From Henriciella sp. AS95 (lineage in GTDB: Bacteria > Pseudomonadota > Alphaproteobacteria > Caulobacterales > Hyphomonadaceae), in assembly GCF_038900055.1 (NCBI RefSeq), contig NZ_JBBMQM010000001.1, forward strand, positions 2,852,001 to 2,916,000: a stretch of DNA of 64,000 nt, given 5' to 3'. A model generated the notes under the pieces. The model made no database searches and was not told the DNA's origin. It saw only the letters and a program-made list of their open reading frames with translations. Positions 19,082-28,636 of the stretch are shown in pieces. The position numbers and the translations under genes were made by a program. Every line of letters starts with the position of its first letter. Within the stretch, counting starts at the first letter, position 1.

Positions 19082-19840
19082 TCAATGTTTCGGCTTGCTA
19101 CCGCCCACATGTCCAAACTTCAGCTCGCCTGGCGACAGCCCGATATTGGCCTTTTCCGCCGTCTGCCTTTCAAATTCCAGCGCCCCTTCAAGGGTACGCA
19201 GGCTGTTACCATCAATAAGCGCCTTGGTCGGGGCCGCCATCTGTGGCGCCCCGGCCAGTATCATTCGAGCCATAGCGCGTGCAGACTCAAGCAGATCGCG
19301 GTCCGGCACCACCTTGTTGACGAGGCCCCAGTCGGATGCCTCACGCGCATGGAGTGGGCGTCCGGTAAGCTCGAGTTCCTTGGCCCGGTAAATGCCGATT
19401 GCGCGATGAAGACGCGCGCTGAGCCCCCAGCCCGGCAACAACCCCACACGCGAATGGGTATCCACAAACCGGGCCGATTCTGCCGCGATGATGATGTCGC
19501 ACGCCACCGTGATCTCGAAGCCGCCCGTCGCGACGGCCCCCTGTACGGCCGCAATGACCGGCCCGGGCCAATCGGCGATCGTCCGGGACGGATTGAAGCC
19601 CGATATCGCTTCTGGGCCGTGCTGCTTCAGCATCTCCACATCCAGCCCGGCACAAAAGTTCCGCCCTCTTCCCGTCAGGATAACCACCTCGACAGACGGG
19701 TCGGCCGCAAAGTCCGCCATGCAGTCCTCGAACTCCTGAAGCACCTGCGGAACGATCGAGTTCATGCTGTCGGGGCGGTTAAGCGCGACGATGGCAAAGC
19801 CTTCGTCGCGCTCGACCTCTATTGCCTCGAATGTCTTCAT
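19082..19840 (-). CDS. Enoyl-CoA hydratase/isomerase family protein (atypical active site)
   Basis: A 252-residue crotonase-fold protein. The CoA-binding/oxyanion parts FCAGLDVEML and GAVATGGFEITVACD are well formed and the first catalytic glutamate is present (Glu109). The position of the second glutamate, 20 residues on, is His129 in DTHSRVGLLPGWGLS, so it may not be a standard hydratase; isomerase, C-C hydrolase or another crotonase activity is possible. The ATG at 19840 is chosen as it fits the family; a GTG at 19894, just after the dehydrogenase stop, would add 18 residues. Last gene of a minus-strand unit after extradiol dioxygenase and acyl-CoA dehydrogenase. Confidence 0.85.
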   Translation of the reverse strand: MKTFEAIEVERDEGFAIVALNRPDSMNSIVPQVLQEFEDCMADFAADPSVEVVILTGRGRNFCAGLDVEMLKQHGPEAISGFNPSRTIADWPGPVIAAVQGAVATGGFEITVACDIIIAAESARFVDTHSRVGLLPGWGLSARLHRAIGIYRAKELELTGRPLHAREASDWGLVNKVVPDRDLLESARAMARMILAGAPQMAAPTKALIDGNSLRTLEGALEFERQTAEKANIGLSPGELKFGHVGGSKPKH

Positions 19841-19895
19841 GTCCAAACTCGCTCTTTCGATGTGGAGATCATCGGCGCGCCCCGCCTGCGCCACC

Positions 19896-21038
19896 TCAAC
19901 TCTTCAGCGATCTCCCGATCACCAGTTTGAGAATTTCGGACGTTCCCCCGTAAATCCGTTGCACGCGTGCGTCGCGCCACATGCGGGCAATGGGGTACTC
20001 CTCCATATAGCCCGCACCGCCATGCAGCTGCAGACACTTGTCGAGAGACGCCCACTGCGTTTCGGTGTGCCAGAGCTTGGCGGCCGATGCCTCCACGGCC
20101 GTCAGCTTGCCGGCGACATGGCGATTGATCGCCCAGTCCAGATGCGACCAGCCAACCTGAAGCGATGTGGCGATATCAGCGAGGACGAATTGCGTGTTCT
20201 GGAAGTCGAACACCGACTGCCCGAACGCCTGACGATCCTGGGTAAATGTGATGGTGTCGTCCATCGCACGCTGCATGCTGGCCTGGCCCATGATCGCCTG
20301 CGAGAGGCGCTCTTGCGGCATCAACGTCATGATGGCTGCAAACCCGCGCCCTTCCCCACCAATCATCGCATCGGCTGGAACGCGGACTTCATCAAAGAAG
20401 AGCTCGGATGTGTCTGCTGAATGCTGCCCGATCTTGTCCAGCTTGCGACCGCGCGAAAAGCCCGCACGATCCGCATCGACAATCAGAAGGCTGACGCCGC
20501 GCGCGCCAGCATCCGGGTCGGTCTTCGCCGCGACGATAACGAAATCGCAAAGCTGTCCGCTCGAAATGTAAGTCTTCGCGCCGCTGATGACATACTCATT
20601 CCCGTCGCGAACCGCCTTGGTGCGGATCGACTGTAGATCGGACCCCGCGGCAGGTTCGGTCATGGCGATCGCAGAGATCAGCGACCCATCGACCATTCCG
20701 GGCAGATACTTCTGCTTCTGCTCTTCGGTCCCAAGATGGACGAAATAATCCGCAATGATGTCGGACTGAAGCGGCAGGCTGGATGTCGACCCCGCATAGG
20801 TCAGCTCTTCCGTCACGATTGAGTTATAAGAAAAATCCAGTCCGGGGCCGCCATAGGCTTCCGGAACCGTGGGGCAAAGCAAGCCTGCCTCACCGGCCGC
20901 CTTCCAGAAACTCCGCGGTGTGAGGTGGTCTTTTTCCCACGCATCCAGGTCCAGCTCAGCCGCGAAAAACCGGCGCACGGAGTCGCGGAAAATGGCGTGA
21001 GTGTCGGTCTGACCGAGGCGGTCTATGGGGATGGGCAT
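19896..21038 (-). CDS. Acyl-CoA dehydrogenase, paralogue of 35929-37071
   Basis: A 380-residue acyl-CoA dehydrogenase with the flavin motif IAMTEPAAGSDLQSIRTKAV and the C-terminal RIYGGTSEILKLVIGRSLKS, in which Glu368 is the expected catalytic base. It is closely similar along its whole length to the protein encoded at 35929-37071, and both lie downstream of an extradiol dioxygenase gene on the same strand, pointing to a duplicated module. Neighbours suggest oxidation of an acyl-CoA formed after ring cleavage, for example a branched short acid. The 225-base gap upstream (21039-21263) holds no recognised feature. Confidence 0.9.
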   Translation of the reverse strand: MPIPIDRLGQTDTHAIFRDSVRRFFAAELDLDAWEKDHLTPRSFWKAAGEAGLLCPTVPEAYGGPGLDFSYNSIVTEELTYAGSTSSLPLQSDIIADYFVHLGTEEQKQKYLPGMVDGSLISAIAMTEPAAGSDLQSIRTKAVRDGNEYVISGAKTYISSGQLCDFVIVAAKTDPDAGARGVSLLIVDADRAGFSRGRKLDKIGQHSADTSELFFDEVRVPADAMIGGEGRGFAAIMTLMPQERLSQAIMGQASMQRAMDDTITFTQDRQAFGQSVFDFQNTQFVLADIATSLQVGWSHLDWAINRHVAGKLTAVEASAAKLWHTETQWASLDKCLQLHGGAGYMEEYPIARMWRDARVQRIYGGTSEILKLVIGRSLKS

Positions 21039-21263
21039 GTTGGATATCTGCTTTCATTTCAATCTTCTGGAAGATTGATGGTTGTTCGGACGTTGATAGG
21101 AGCCTTACCGGCAATTTGCATACAGATGGCTGGGCAGGCTCACCCATATGTCGAAGGCGTGAGAGCTGCCTTTGAAACCTGGTTTCACACCTATTTGGCC
21201 GACGCATCAGCTGAAGACTGAAAGGCGACGCAAAGCGACAATGCAGTCGCCGCCCTCAGCGTC

Positions 21264-22169
21264 TTATTTGAGCGGCTCGACCACCCCGACTTTCGCCATT
21301 CGAGGGTCAGGTGTTCCTTCCCAGTAATCGATGGACTCCAGTGAAGCTGGCAGGTCGCGCGCATCCCTTGGAGAATTCTCGGGAAACTCTTCCATGCCGA
21401 AGCTGTACTCCACCGTCATCCCGTCCGGATCGAGGAAATAGATGAAAACCGATTCCGATGGCGGGTGCTTGCCAATGCCAAATACGATCGGCACATCCGC
21501 CTTTTTCATGCGGTTGTTCGCCTTACCGATGTCCGCCATCTCCGTGACCATGAAATTGATGTGGTTGAGCCCCGCATTCTTGGCCGCGCCGACGCCGAAA
21601 GAATGGTGATACGGATTAGGGAAACACCGCATGAAGGTGACCATGCCTTTAATCCGGTCCGATACGCGGAAATTCATCTCATCGAGGAGAAATTTTTCCG
21701 TGGCATCGCGGTCCGGACTGCTGAGCACGAGATGGCCGAGACGCGCGATCTTGGTGTGAGTTGTTTCGAACGCAGACGGCGCTTCAGCCATATCGCTGTA
21801 GAATTCGAAGGTCAGGCCGGTCGTCGGTTCGGACATCCGGAAAGCTTCACCGATCCCAAGGTCTTGCTGCTCTTCGGGGCTAACGGCGATGCACTCGATG
21901 CCGAGTTCGACGAAGTGCTTCCTGACCGCTTCCAGCGCCTTGTCGCTTTCCATCTGCCAGGCAACGCGCTTGAGCGCAGGTTCAGATCCGCGGTAGATCA
22001 CAAGGTCATGATGCCGGTCGCTGCACCTCAGAAAGGCACGCTCGCCATCCGGCTCTTCGTCCATTTTCAGGCCGACCAGCGTCTCGTAGAAATGTCTGGA
22101 CTTTTCCAGATCCGTCACCGTCAGCGCGATATAGCCCAAACGCCTGTACCTGATGTCTTCAATACCCAC
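21264..22169 (-). CDS. Type I extradiol dioxygenase (VOC family), copy A
   Basis: A 301-residue two-domain extradiol dioxygenase that opens a catechol next to its hydroxyls. The iron ligands His146 (ARLGHLVL), His203 (GLNHINF) and Glu254 (GMTVEYS) and the catalytic His188/His189 (NPYHHSFGVG) are all in place, as in BphC-type enzymes. The frame is open to an ATG at 22235, but the GTG at 22169 has GAGGAGA at ideal spacing and gives the same length as the paralogue at 38265-39173, so it is chosen. First gene of the extradiol/dehydrogenase/crotonase unit. Candidate substrates include 2,3-dihydroxy-p-cumate-like or biphenyl-diol-like catechols. Confidence 0.88.
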   Translation of the reverse strand: MGIEDIRYRRLGYIALTVTDLEKSRHFYETLVGLKMDEEPDGERAFLRCSDRHHDLVIYRGSEPALKRVAWQMESDKALEAVRKHFVELGIECIAVSPEEQQDLGIGEAFRMSEPTTGLTFEFYSDMAEAPSAFETTHTKIARLGHLVLSSPDRDATEKFLLDEMNFRVSDRIKGMVTFMRCFPNPYHHSFGVGAAKNAGLNHINFMVTEMADIGKANNRMKKADVPIVFGIGKHPPSESVFIYFLDPDGMTVEYSFGMEEFPENSPRDARDLPASLESIDYWEGTPDPRMAKVGVVEPLK

Positions 22170-22581
22170 AGTCTGTCTCCTCACGGTCTCCGGCTGCCCT
22201 GGTGCCAACCGGCACCGGCCCGCCAAAACGGCCAAACAACAATTAGAACGCTTGTATAAATTATACGAACCGAAAGGTGAAGGTCAAATTCTCCTGATGG
22301 GCAATAAAGAGGTCAATCTGAAGGCGCGGCAGCGCGACAATCACTGCGAGAATCCTGGCCTCGAATAGCACGCGAAGCTCATTATCTTCGAACATTCACG
22401 CCAACATAGAGCGCCAATCCGCGGCAAAACCCCCGCCGGTCAGTGACCGCTTTATAGGCGCGCGAGCTTGACGTCGCATCACATCAGGAAAAAAGTGGAA
22501 CCAGATTAGGTCAAACGATTGAACTTGTGCGGCGCAGCATAAGGTGTCAGAAACAATTTACTGTTAAGCACTGTTTGAAGA
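22170..22581. promoter_or_regulatory. Divergent region with palindrome GTATAAATTATAC
   Basis: In the 412-base gap between extradiol copy A and the TetR gene, positions 22254-22266 form a perfect 6-1-6 palindrome, GTATAA-A-TTATAC, about 85 bases before the extradiol start. A partial match to the TAGAACAT element (TTAGAACG, 22243-22250) touches it. The most obvious binder is the adjacent TetR protein. No coding frame in the gap is convincing. Confidence 0.5.
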
Positions 22582-23337
22582 ATGACGAGGATTCACGGGA
22601 TGATTGCAGGACTAAGCGACTTGGACACCAAGGTTCGGATCAAGGTATGCGCCCGCAAACTATTCGCTGAGCGCGGCGTCGAGGCGGTCACGGTTCGTGA
22701 GATCGTGGCAGCGTCCGGCGCCAAGAATGGCGGGTCCCTCAATTACTACTTCAAGTCGAAGGAAGGCCTGATCACTGAACTGCTCGCAGACGTGTTCCGT
22801 GACAGTAGCGACGGATGGCTCGACGCCCTGTCAGAGCTGCAAAGCAAGGGCGGCCCTAGATCCGTTCGGGATATCGTGACGATTCTCGTTCGCTGGCCTG
22901 AAGATAATTCCAAGCAGGAAGACCCCTCGCCAACCGCAAACAGATTCCTCAACAGCCTCCTCAGCACGCGGCGGAAAATGGTTCGGGACTTCCTCGAAAA
23001 AGGAAACTTCTCGGTATTTGCGCAATTGCTGCGCTATATTCGCCAGCTCAAGCCCGACCTGCCGCAGGCCGTCATGGAGCAGAGGCTGATCTACTTCTCC
23101 TGGTACATCATTTCAGCCCGGGCTGCTCATGAAAGCTATGTCGCGTCCGGCAAGAAGAACCCGATCTGGGAAGGCTATGACCCGCTCGAAAACCTGATCG
23201 ATTGCGGCGTCGGCCTGCTCGAAGCGCCCTGCACGGTGGCTGAGAAGCAGACGTCTGCCGCCACCAAGAGCGCGTCTGGCGTCAACAAGCACCAGGCTCG
23301 CTCACGCGCCCTGGATGCTGCCTTTCCATCGGCCTGA
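22582..23337 (+). CDS. TetR family transcriptional regulator
   Basis: A 251-residue regulator with an N-terminal TetR helix-turn-helix (KLFAERGVEAVTVREIVAAS, NYYFKSKEGL, residues about 25-68) and a long helical effector domain. An alternative ATG lies six codons in (22600). It is divergent from extradiol copy A and convergent with the aldolase gene, so it probably controls the catabolic genes around it; the palindrome at 22254 is the likely site. The C-terminal 30 residues are low-complexity and probably disordered. Confidence 0.88.
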   Translation: MTRIHGMIAGLSDLDTKVRIKVCARKLFAERGVEAVTVREIVAASGAKNGGSLNYYFKSKEGLITELLADVFRDSSDGWLDALSELQSKGGPRSVRDIVTILVRWPEDNSKQEDPSPTANRFLNSLLSTRRKMVRDFLEKGNFSVFAQLLRYIRQLKPDLPQAVMEQRLIYFSWYIISARAAHESYVASGKKNPIWEGYDPLENLIDCGVGLLEAPCTVAEKQTSAATKSASGVNKHQARSRALDAAFPSA

Positions 23338-23361
23338 CGCCAGGCGACACCTTCGATTGCG

Positions 23362-24390
23362 CTAGCTATTCTCGCCGGCAAGGTCGAGCGCGACATCAAC
23401 AATCATGTCTTCCTGACCACCCACCATGCGGCGGCGGCCCAGCTCGACCAGAATCTGGCGGGTATCCAGCCCGTATTGGGCTGCCGCTTTCTCCGAATGC
23501 CGCAGGAAGGACGAATAGACGCCGGCATAGCCAAGCGACAGCGTTTCGCGGTCCACGCGGACCGGCCGATCCTGCAGTGGACGTACAAGTTCTTCGGCCG
23601 CATCCATCAGTTTGAAAAGATCACAGCCGTGCTTCCACCCTTTCCGGTCGGCAGCCGCGATGAACACTTCCAGAGGCGCATTACCTGCACCGGCGCCCAT
23701 GCCGGCGAGTGATGCATCAATCCGGACAGCGCCGTTCTGGGCAGCAACGATCGAGTTTGCCACACCGAGAGAAAGATTGTGGTGCGCATGCACGCCGCGC
23801 TGGGTCTCCGGCTTCAGCACCCTGTCATAGGCCTGCAGACGCGCAATAAATCCATCCATGTCGAGCGCACCGCCGCTATCGGTCACATAGACACATTGAG
23901 CGCCATAGCTCTCCATCAGCTTGGCCTGCTCAGCCAGTTGTTCCGGTTCGGTCATATGGCTCATCATCAGAAAGCCGGCCGTGTCCATGCCAAGCTCGCG
24001 CGCGGTTTCGATGTGCTGCCTTGAGACGTCGGCCTCTGTGCAATGCGTCGCGATGCGGACCGAGCGTACGCCCAGCTTGTAGGCGTGCTTGAGCTCCTCA
24101 ATCGTGCCAATTCCAGGCAGCAGCAGCGTGGTCAGGACCGCGTTCTGGACCGCATCAGCAACCGCTTCGATCCACTCCCAGTCGGTGTGCGCCCCAAAGC
24201 CATAATTGAAGCTCGATCCATTCAGGCCGTCGCCATGGGCGATCTCGATCGCATCAACACCGGCTTCATCGAGCGCGGTTGCGATCTTTCGGACATGGTC
24301 GATACCGTATTGATGCCTTATCGCATGCATCCCGTCACGCAGCGTCACATCCTGGATGTAAAGCCTGTCAGTCTTTGGGTCGAATGGCAT
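23362..24390 (-). CDS. dmpG: 4-hydroxy-2-oxovalerate aldolase
   Basis: A 342-residue class II pyruvate aldolase (DmpG/BphI/HsaF family) splitting 4-hydroxy-2-oxopentanoate into pyruvate and acetaldehyde. The N-terminal [15 protein letters not shown] contains the catalytic Arg-Asp and His, and the [13 protein letters not shown] segment supplies metal ligands. Its start overlaps the stop of the aldehyde dehydrogenase gene by one base (TGATG), as expected for enzymes that form a channelling complex. Last gene of the hydratase/dehydrogenase/aldolase operon that finishes the meta-cleavage pathway. Confidence 0.95.
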   Translation of the reverse strand: MPFDPKTDRLYIQDVTLRDGMHAIRHQYGIDHVRKIATALDEAGVDAIEIAHGDGLNGSSFNYGFGAHTDWEWIEAVADAVQNAVLTTLLLPGIGTIEELKHAYKLGVRSVRIATHCTEADVSRQHIETARELGMDTAGFLMMSHMTEPEQLAEQAKLMESYGAQCVYVTDSGGALDMDGFIARLQAYDRVLKPETQRGVHAHHNLSLGVANSIVAAQNGAVRIDASLAGMGAGAGNAPLEVFIAAADRKGWKHGCDLFKLMDAAEELVRPLQDRPVRVDRETLSLGYAGVYSSFLRHSEKAAAQYGLDTRQILVELGRRRMVGGQEDMIVDVALDLAGENS

Positions 24391-25331
24391 CAGACAGCCT
24401 CCCTTTCGCGGCGACGCACAGCAATCTTCTCAGCGGTCGCAAGACCTGCCGAGGTCATAATGTCGAGATTGCCCGCATAGGCAGGCAGGTAGTGAGCAGC
24501 GCCCTCGACCTCGAGGAAGACACTGGTCTTGATACCCTCGAATTCGCCGATGCCCGGTATCCGCACCCGGTTATTCGAGCCGAAGCGTTCAAACTGGACC
24601 TTTTGCTTCAAGCGATAGCCCGGAACATAGGCGTTCACCTTCTCCACCATTTTCGTGATGGCATCCTCGATTTCGGCCTCCTCGGCACCACTCGACAGGG
24701 TGAAGACGGTGTCGCGCATGATCATGGGCGGTTCGGCCGGGTTCAGGATGATGATCGCCTTGCCTTTGCTTGCGCCGCCAACCTGTTCGATGCCCGCCGA
24801 CGTTGTCTCCGTGAATTCATCGATATTCGCTCGTGTGCCGGGACCGGCCGAGCGCGAGGAGATCGAGGCCACGATCTCCGCATAATGAACGTCTGCGACG
24901 GAAGAGACCGCTGCCACGATCGGTATCGTCGCCTGGCCGCCGCACGTCACCATGTTCACGTTCGACGCATCGAGATGGTCATCTCCATTAACGACCGGGA
25001 TGACATAGGGGCCGATCGCCGCCGGCGTGAGGTCCACCATCACCTTGCCAGCTTGCGTCACCATTTCATTGTGGCGCTTGTGCGCGCCAGCTGAGGTCGC
25101 ATCAAACACGATCCCGATTTCCGGCCAGACGTCGAGCTTGACGAGCCCGTCAATGCCCTCATGTGTCGTTGCAACCTTCATGCGCTTGGCACGGGCCAGG
25201 CCATCCGACTCCGGGTCGATGCCGACCATCGCACCCATTTCGAGGACGCTCGATTTGCGCATGATCTTGATCATCAGGTCGGTGCCGATATTTCCCGAGC
25301 CAATGATTGCGACTTTCGTCTTACTGGACAT
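24390..25331 (-). CDS. dmpF: Acetaldehyde dehydrogenase (acylating)
   Basis: A 313-residue NAD- and CoA-dependent dehydrogenase (DmpF/BphJ/HsaG) that converts acetaldehyde, or propanal, to the acyl-CoA. The Rossmann motif GSGNIGTDL is near residue 11, and the nucleophile is Cys130 in [11 protein letters not shown]. It lies two bases after the hydratase stop and overlaps the aldolase start, so the three are co-transcribed. The aldolase partner would pass the volatile aldehyde directly to it. Confidence 0.95.
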   Translation of the reverse strand: MSSKTKVAIIGSGNIGTDLMIKIMRKSSVLEMGAMVGIDPESDGLARAKRMKVATTHEGIDGLVKLDVWPEIGIVFDATSAGAHKRHNEMVTQAGKVMVDLTPAAIGPYVIPVVNGDDHLDASNVNMVTCGGQATIPIVAAVSSVADVHYAEIVASISSRSAGPGTRANIDEFTETTSAGIEQVGGASKGKAIIILNPAEPPMIMRDTVFTLSSGAEEAEIEDAITKMVEKVNAYVPGYRLKQKVQFERFGSNNRVRIPGIGEFEGIKTSVFLEVEGAAHYLPAYAGNLDIMTSAGLATAEKIAVRRREREAV

Positions 25332-25333
25332 GT

Positions 25334-26125
25334 CTACCCTTTCCCGTACTCGAACTTGCAGGTTCCGAGTCCGCCGATTTTCACTAAAATCTTGTCGCCA
25401 GGGGTCAGGGCCACCATCGGTCCGAGAGCTCCGGTGAGCACGATATCGCCTGCTTTCAGATGCTCGCCTCGCGCCGCGAGCGTTGAAGCCAGCCAGGCCG
25501 CGGCATCAAGCGGGTGCCCAAGGCAAGCAGCGCCCGCCCCGAGTGAGGCGATCTCGCCGTTGATTTCCATCACCATGCCGCATGTGTAGAGATCGAGCGC
25601 TTCAACCTCATCTGTTGCGTCGCCCAGAACGAAGAAGGCTGAAGACCCATTGTCAGCCACAGTGTCTGCGAAAGTGATTTTCCAATCCGATATACGGCTG
25701 TCGACGATCTCGATGGCCGCCGCCACCTGCCCTGTCGCCGCCAGCACATCTGCCCGCGACACGGACTCACCGCGCAGGTCGGACTTCAGGATAATGGCAA
25801 TCTCGGCTTCTGCTTTGGGCTGGATGCATGAGGAAGGCGAGAGCGTTCCACCATTCGGCACCTGCATATCATCGAAGAGGACGCCAAAGTCAGGTTGATC
25901 CACGCCGAGTTGTTGCTGCACGGCTTTGGCCGTTAGCCCCACTTTTCGGCCAATGATCTTCCGCCCCTCAGCGCTCCAGGCACGCGTATTCACAGCCTGA
26001 ATCGCGTAGGCGCCATCCACATCAGTCGGAGAAAGCACGTCGCGCATGGGCGGCAATGTCTCGCCGCTATAGGCGTCCCGCAATCGCGCTGCAGCGGCTT
26101 CATATTGTGTCTGGTCCGACGCCAT
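25334..26125 (-). CDS. dmpE: 2-hydroxypenta-2,4-dienoate (2-oxopent-4-enoate) hydratase
   Basis: A 263-residue hydratase of the MhpD/DmpE/BphH family (fumarylacetoacetase-like C-terminal fold), adding water to 2-hydroxypentadienoate to give 4-hydroxy-2-oxopentanoate. Typical features are [20 protein letters not shown], the metal site KAEAEIA and PLDAAAWLA. First gene of the three-gene lower meta-cleavage operon, divergent from the IclR regulator; their 128-base gap contains AT-rich promoter-like sequence. Confidence 0.93.
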   Translation of the reverse strand: MASDQTQYEAAAARLRDAYSGETLPPMRDVLSPTDVDGAYAIQAVNTRAWSAEGRKIIGRKVGLTAKAVQQQLGVDQPDFGVLFDDMQVPNGGTLSPSSCIQPKAEAEIAIILKSDLRGESVSRADVLAATGQVAAAIEIVDSRISDWKITFADTVADNGSSAFFVLGDATDEVEALDLYTCGMVMEINGEIASLGAGAACLGHPLDAAAWLASTLAARGEHLKAGDIVLTGALGPMVALTPGDKILVKIGGLGTCKFEYGKG

Positions 26126-26253
26126 TTCCTCAAAATCCCTGACATTTTCGCGGGCGTTAGCCTGCCCGACTTTAGAAGGCTGTTTTAATTTTTGCCGCCT
26201 GTATTTTCAATCGACACAGATCATGTAATTCTCACCATACGGGAGAAACAACA

Positions 26254-27054
26254 TTGGCTCGATCAAACGCAACATCACTCGAAAAAGCCCTCATGCTGTT
26301 GAATGGCATCATCGCTGACGGGGGCCAGACATCATTCAACGAGATCGCGTCTTCGATGGATCTGGCACCATCGACATCGTACCGCATGGTCTCCCAGCTG
26401 GTCGATGCTGGCTTCGTCAACCGTTATGGGCCCAACCACTATGGGCCTGGACTGGCAGCGACCCTGCTCTACCGCCGTTGCGACATTGCCACTCTAATGG
26501 CGCGCATCGGAAAGCCCCTTCTTAAGACACTCTCATCTGAGACCGGCCTCACCTCGCATCTCGGCGTGCTTGAAGACGGGATGGTGACCTACAAGGTGCG
26601 CATTCCCGGACGAGCGCCCCGGGCGGCGAAATTCACCCGCGAAGGCATGCAGCTTGAAGCTTACTGCTCGGCTGTTGGAAAAGTCCTGCTCGCCGGGCTA
26701 AGCGACCAGGCGCTGGAAGACTATCTCGGCGAAGGCGATTTCGTCCCCTTGACGCCACGCACCCTGGTCGATCCTTCAGTCCTGAGACAAGAGGTCCTGA
26801 AAATTCGCAGCACCGGCGTCGCCATTGATGACCGGGAAGTCAGCGAAGACATGATATGTGTGGCCGTCCCCGTGAAGGACCAGATGGGTGAAACCGTCGC
26901 CGCAATGTCGGTTTCCATGCCCGTCGGTCAGGGCGCGGACCCCGACCCAATGTCGTTTCGGCCATCTCTGGAGAAGTGCTCAGAAGCGCTCGGAGACTTT
27001 CTCCGCACCTCATCGGTCCCGAGCAAACAAGAAGAAAAAGCGCGCCTGGTTTAG
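26254..27054 (+). CDS. IclR family transcriptional regulator
   Basis: A 266-residue IclR-type regulator: an N-terminal winged helix (about residues 8-65, with TSFNEIASSMDLAPSTSYRM) and a GAF-like effector domain (CSAVGKVLLAGL, VAIDDREVSEDMICVAVPV). The start is apparently TTG at 26254, with GGGAG nine bases upstream; no ATG fits. It is divergent from the lower meta-cleavage operon and its 3' end overlaps the convergent amidohydrolase by four bases. IclR proteins frequently activate aromatic catabolic operons, so the hydratase operon is the likely target. Confidence 0.88.
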   Translation: MARSNATSLEKALMLLNGIIADGGQTSFNEIASSMDLAPSTSYRMVSQLVDAGFVNRYGPNHYGPGLAATLLYRRCDIATLMARIGKPLLKTLSSETGLTSHLGVLEDGMVTYKVRIPGRAPRAAKFTREGMQLEAYCSAVGKVLLAGLSDQALEDYLGEGDFVPLTPRTLVDPSVLRQEVLKIRSTGVAIDDREVSEDMICVAVPVKDQMGETVAAMSVSMPVGQGADPDPMSFRPSLEKCSEALGDFLRTSSVPSKQEEKARLV

Positions 27055-28058
27055 GACTGGGCGATACGCTCGTTCAGGAAGGATTCAGCTGCATGCCAGT
27101 TCAGGCTCTTAATCTCGGCATCTGAAAGCGACAGGTTCGAAATGAAGCTCGCCGGCTCCTGCTGCATGATGGGATAGGGATAGTCAGTCCCCGCAAAGAT
27201 ACGGCCGGGAGCGACGTTGCGAACGAGATAACAAAGGTAATCAGGATCCAGCACATTGCTGTCGAAGAACATCTTGCGGAGAGTCGCACTTGGCGCCTCC
27301 CCCATCCGTCCGCCATATCCGTCCGTCACTTTCCAGCCCGTATCCATGCGCCCCGCGATTGAGCCAATCGCGCCCCCGCCATGGCTGAAGGCGATACGAA
27401 GGCGTGGGAAACGGTCGAGAATACCGTTCATGGCAATCGAGGCCGCAGCCATCGCAACATCGATTGGAAAGTAGACGAATGCCGTATCAACTGGCGGCAT
27501 CGCCGCTGCCTTGGCCGCGACGGGATGCAGGGCGTGCACGAAAATCGAAAGCCCAAGAGCCTCTGCCTCGGCATAGAAAGCCTCGAAAGACGGATCACCG
27601 AGCATTTTTCCATTGATGTTGCTGCCCAGCTCAACGCCGGACAGGCCAAACTCATCCTTTATGCGCGTCAGATAGCGGGTTGCTGCAGCCGGATCCTGGA
27701 GCGGCACGGCGCCCAGGCCCCGAAAACGACCGGGATGTGCGGCGATCATCTCCGCGATCTGGCCATTCACAGCATCGCAAAGGAGCACGGCATCCGCCGG
27801 GCTGTGCCAGTAGGACAGAAGCTCCGGCATTGGCGACAAGACCTGAACGGCAACGTCGTCGCGGTCCATGTCCTCAAGCCGCCTCTCCGCGTCCCAGGAC
27901 CGGTTGTCCAGCGGGCGGAACGGCTTGTCGCCGAGCATCAATGTCCCTGATGCTCGGCTCTCGCAAGCCATACATGGCCAACGCCCTGCCACGTCGTCGC
28001 TCGGAGCGGGAGGATACTCGAAGGGCGAGACGTGGCAGTGAACATCAATGATCGGCAC
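27051..28058 (-). CDS. Amidohydrolase-2 / ACMSD-like decarboxylase
   Basis: A 335-residue TIM-barrel metal enzyme. The ligand set of the ACMSD family is intact: His7 and His9 (DVHCH), His175 (FVHALHP), His226 (AFSHGGG) and Asp292 (GTDYPYP). Members decarboxylate 2-amino-3-carboxymuconate semialdehyde or resorcylates, or hydrate ring-cleavage acids. It directly follows the Rieske oxygenase genes, so decarboxylation of a carboxylated ring-cleavage product, as needed in p-cumate breakdown, is an attractive role, though hydrolysis is possible. The start is GTG with GGAG seven bases before it. Confidence 0.88.
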   Translation of the reverse strand: MPIIDVHCHVSPFEYPPAPSDDVAGRWPCMACESRASGTLMLGDKPFRPLDNRSWDAERRLEDMDRDDVAVQVLSPMPELLSYWHSPADAVLLCDAVNGQIAEMIAAHPGRFRGLGAVPLQDPAAATRYLTRIKDEFGLSGVELGSNINGKMLGDPSFEAFYAEAEALGLSIFVHALHPVAAKAAAMPPVDTAFVYFPIDVAMAAASIAMNGILDRFPRLRIAFSHGGGAIGSIAGRMDTGWKVTDGYGGRMGEAPSATLRKMFFDSNVLDPDYLCYLVRNVAPGRIFAGTDYPYPIMQQEPASFISNLSLSDAEIKSLNWHAAESFLNERIAQS

Positions 28059-28117
28059 GGATTTGCTCCATAACGGTGAGGGTCCCTATGACTGCTGGAT
28101 CCTGAATCCGGCGAGAC

Positions 28118-28636
28118 TCACAGAATGATGGTGACCTTGCCTTGATCCCGGAGACTATCAGACGCCAGAAATGTGCGCTTGGACATAATTTTCAGCTCAC
28201 CATCGATCGTCTTCAAAATGTAGTTGTGGTGACCGGCATAAGTGTCCGTGACATCATTCTTCGCACGTTTGGTGATGAACCGGCACGTCACATGAACGCC
28301 CCGTTCGTCACTTCCCGTGATACGAACATTGGAGATCAGATGAGACTGGACGGACCGCGGCCATTCGGCGTGAGCGGCCTTGTCCAGCATCCGTTTCACC
28401 CGGTGGCCGAGACGGAAGTAATTGTCCGAAATGTAGAACAAGTCCTCGGCAGAATCTGCAGTGTCAGGTGCGCCTGCACGCGGCACTTCATAGACCGAAT
28501 CTTCGGTGAAGAGGGCAAGCCATTCGTCGAGCCGCCACTCATCAAGCATAGCGGTTTCCTCGAAGAAGAAGTCCTCATATGCCGACCGTGCCAATGGCTG
28601 CTCGGCCGCCTTCTTTGCCTGGTTTTGCTTCGCCAT
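28118..28636 (-). CDS. Rieske ring-hydroxylating dioxygenase, small (beta) subunit
   Basis: A 172-residue protein of the SnoaL/NTF2-like fold typical of aromatic dioxygenase beta subunits; it contains YEDFFFEETAMLDEWRLDEW, the family start, and ends TFLASDSLRDQGKVTIIL. The ATG at 28636 overlaps the alpha-subunit stop (TAATG), so translation is coupled; the frame upstream of it lies inside the alpha gene and is ignored. The subunit is structural and supports an alpha3beta3 complex. Confidence 0.92.
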   Translation of the reverse strand: MAKQNQAKKAAEQPLARSAYEDFFFEETAMLDEWRLDEWLALFTEDSVYEVPRAGAPDTADSAEDLFYISDNYFRLGHRVKRMLDKAAHAEWPRSVQSHLISNVRITGSDERGVHVTCRFITKRAKNDVTDTYAGHHNYILKTIDGELKIMSKRTFLASDSLRDQGKVTIIL

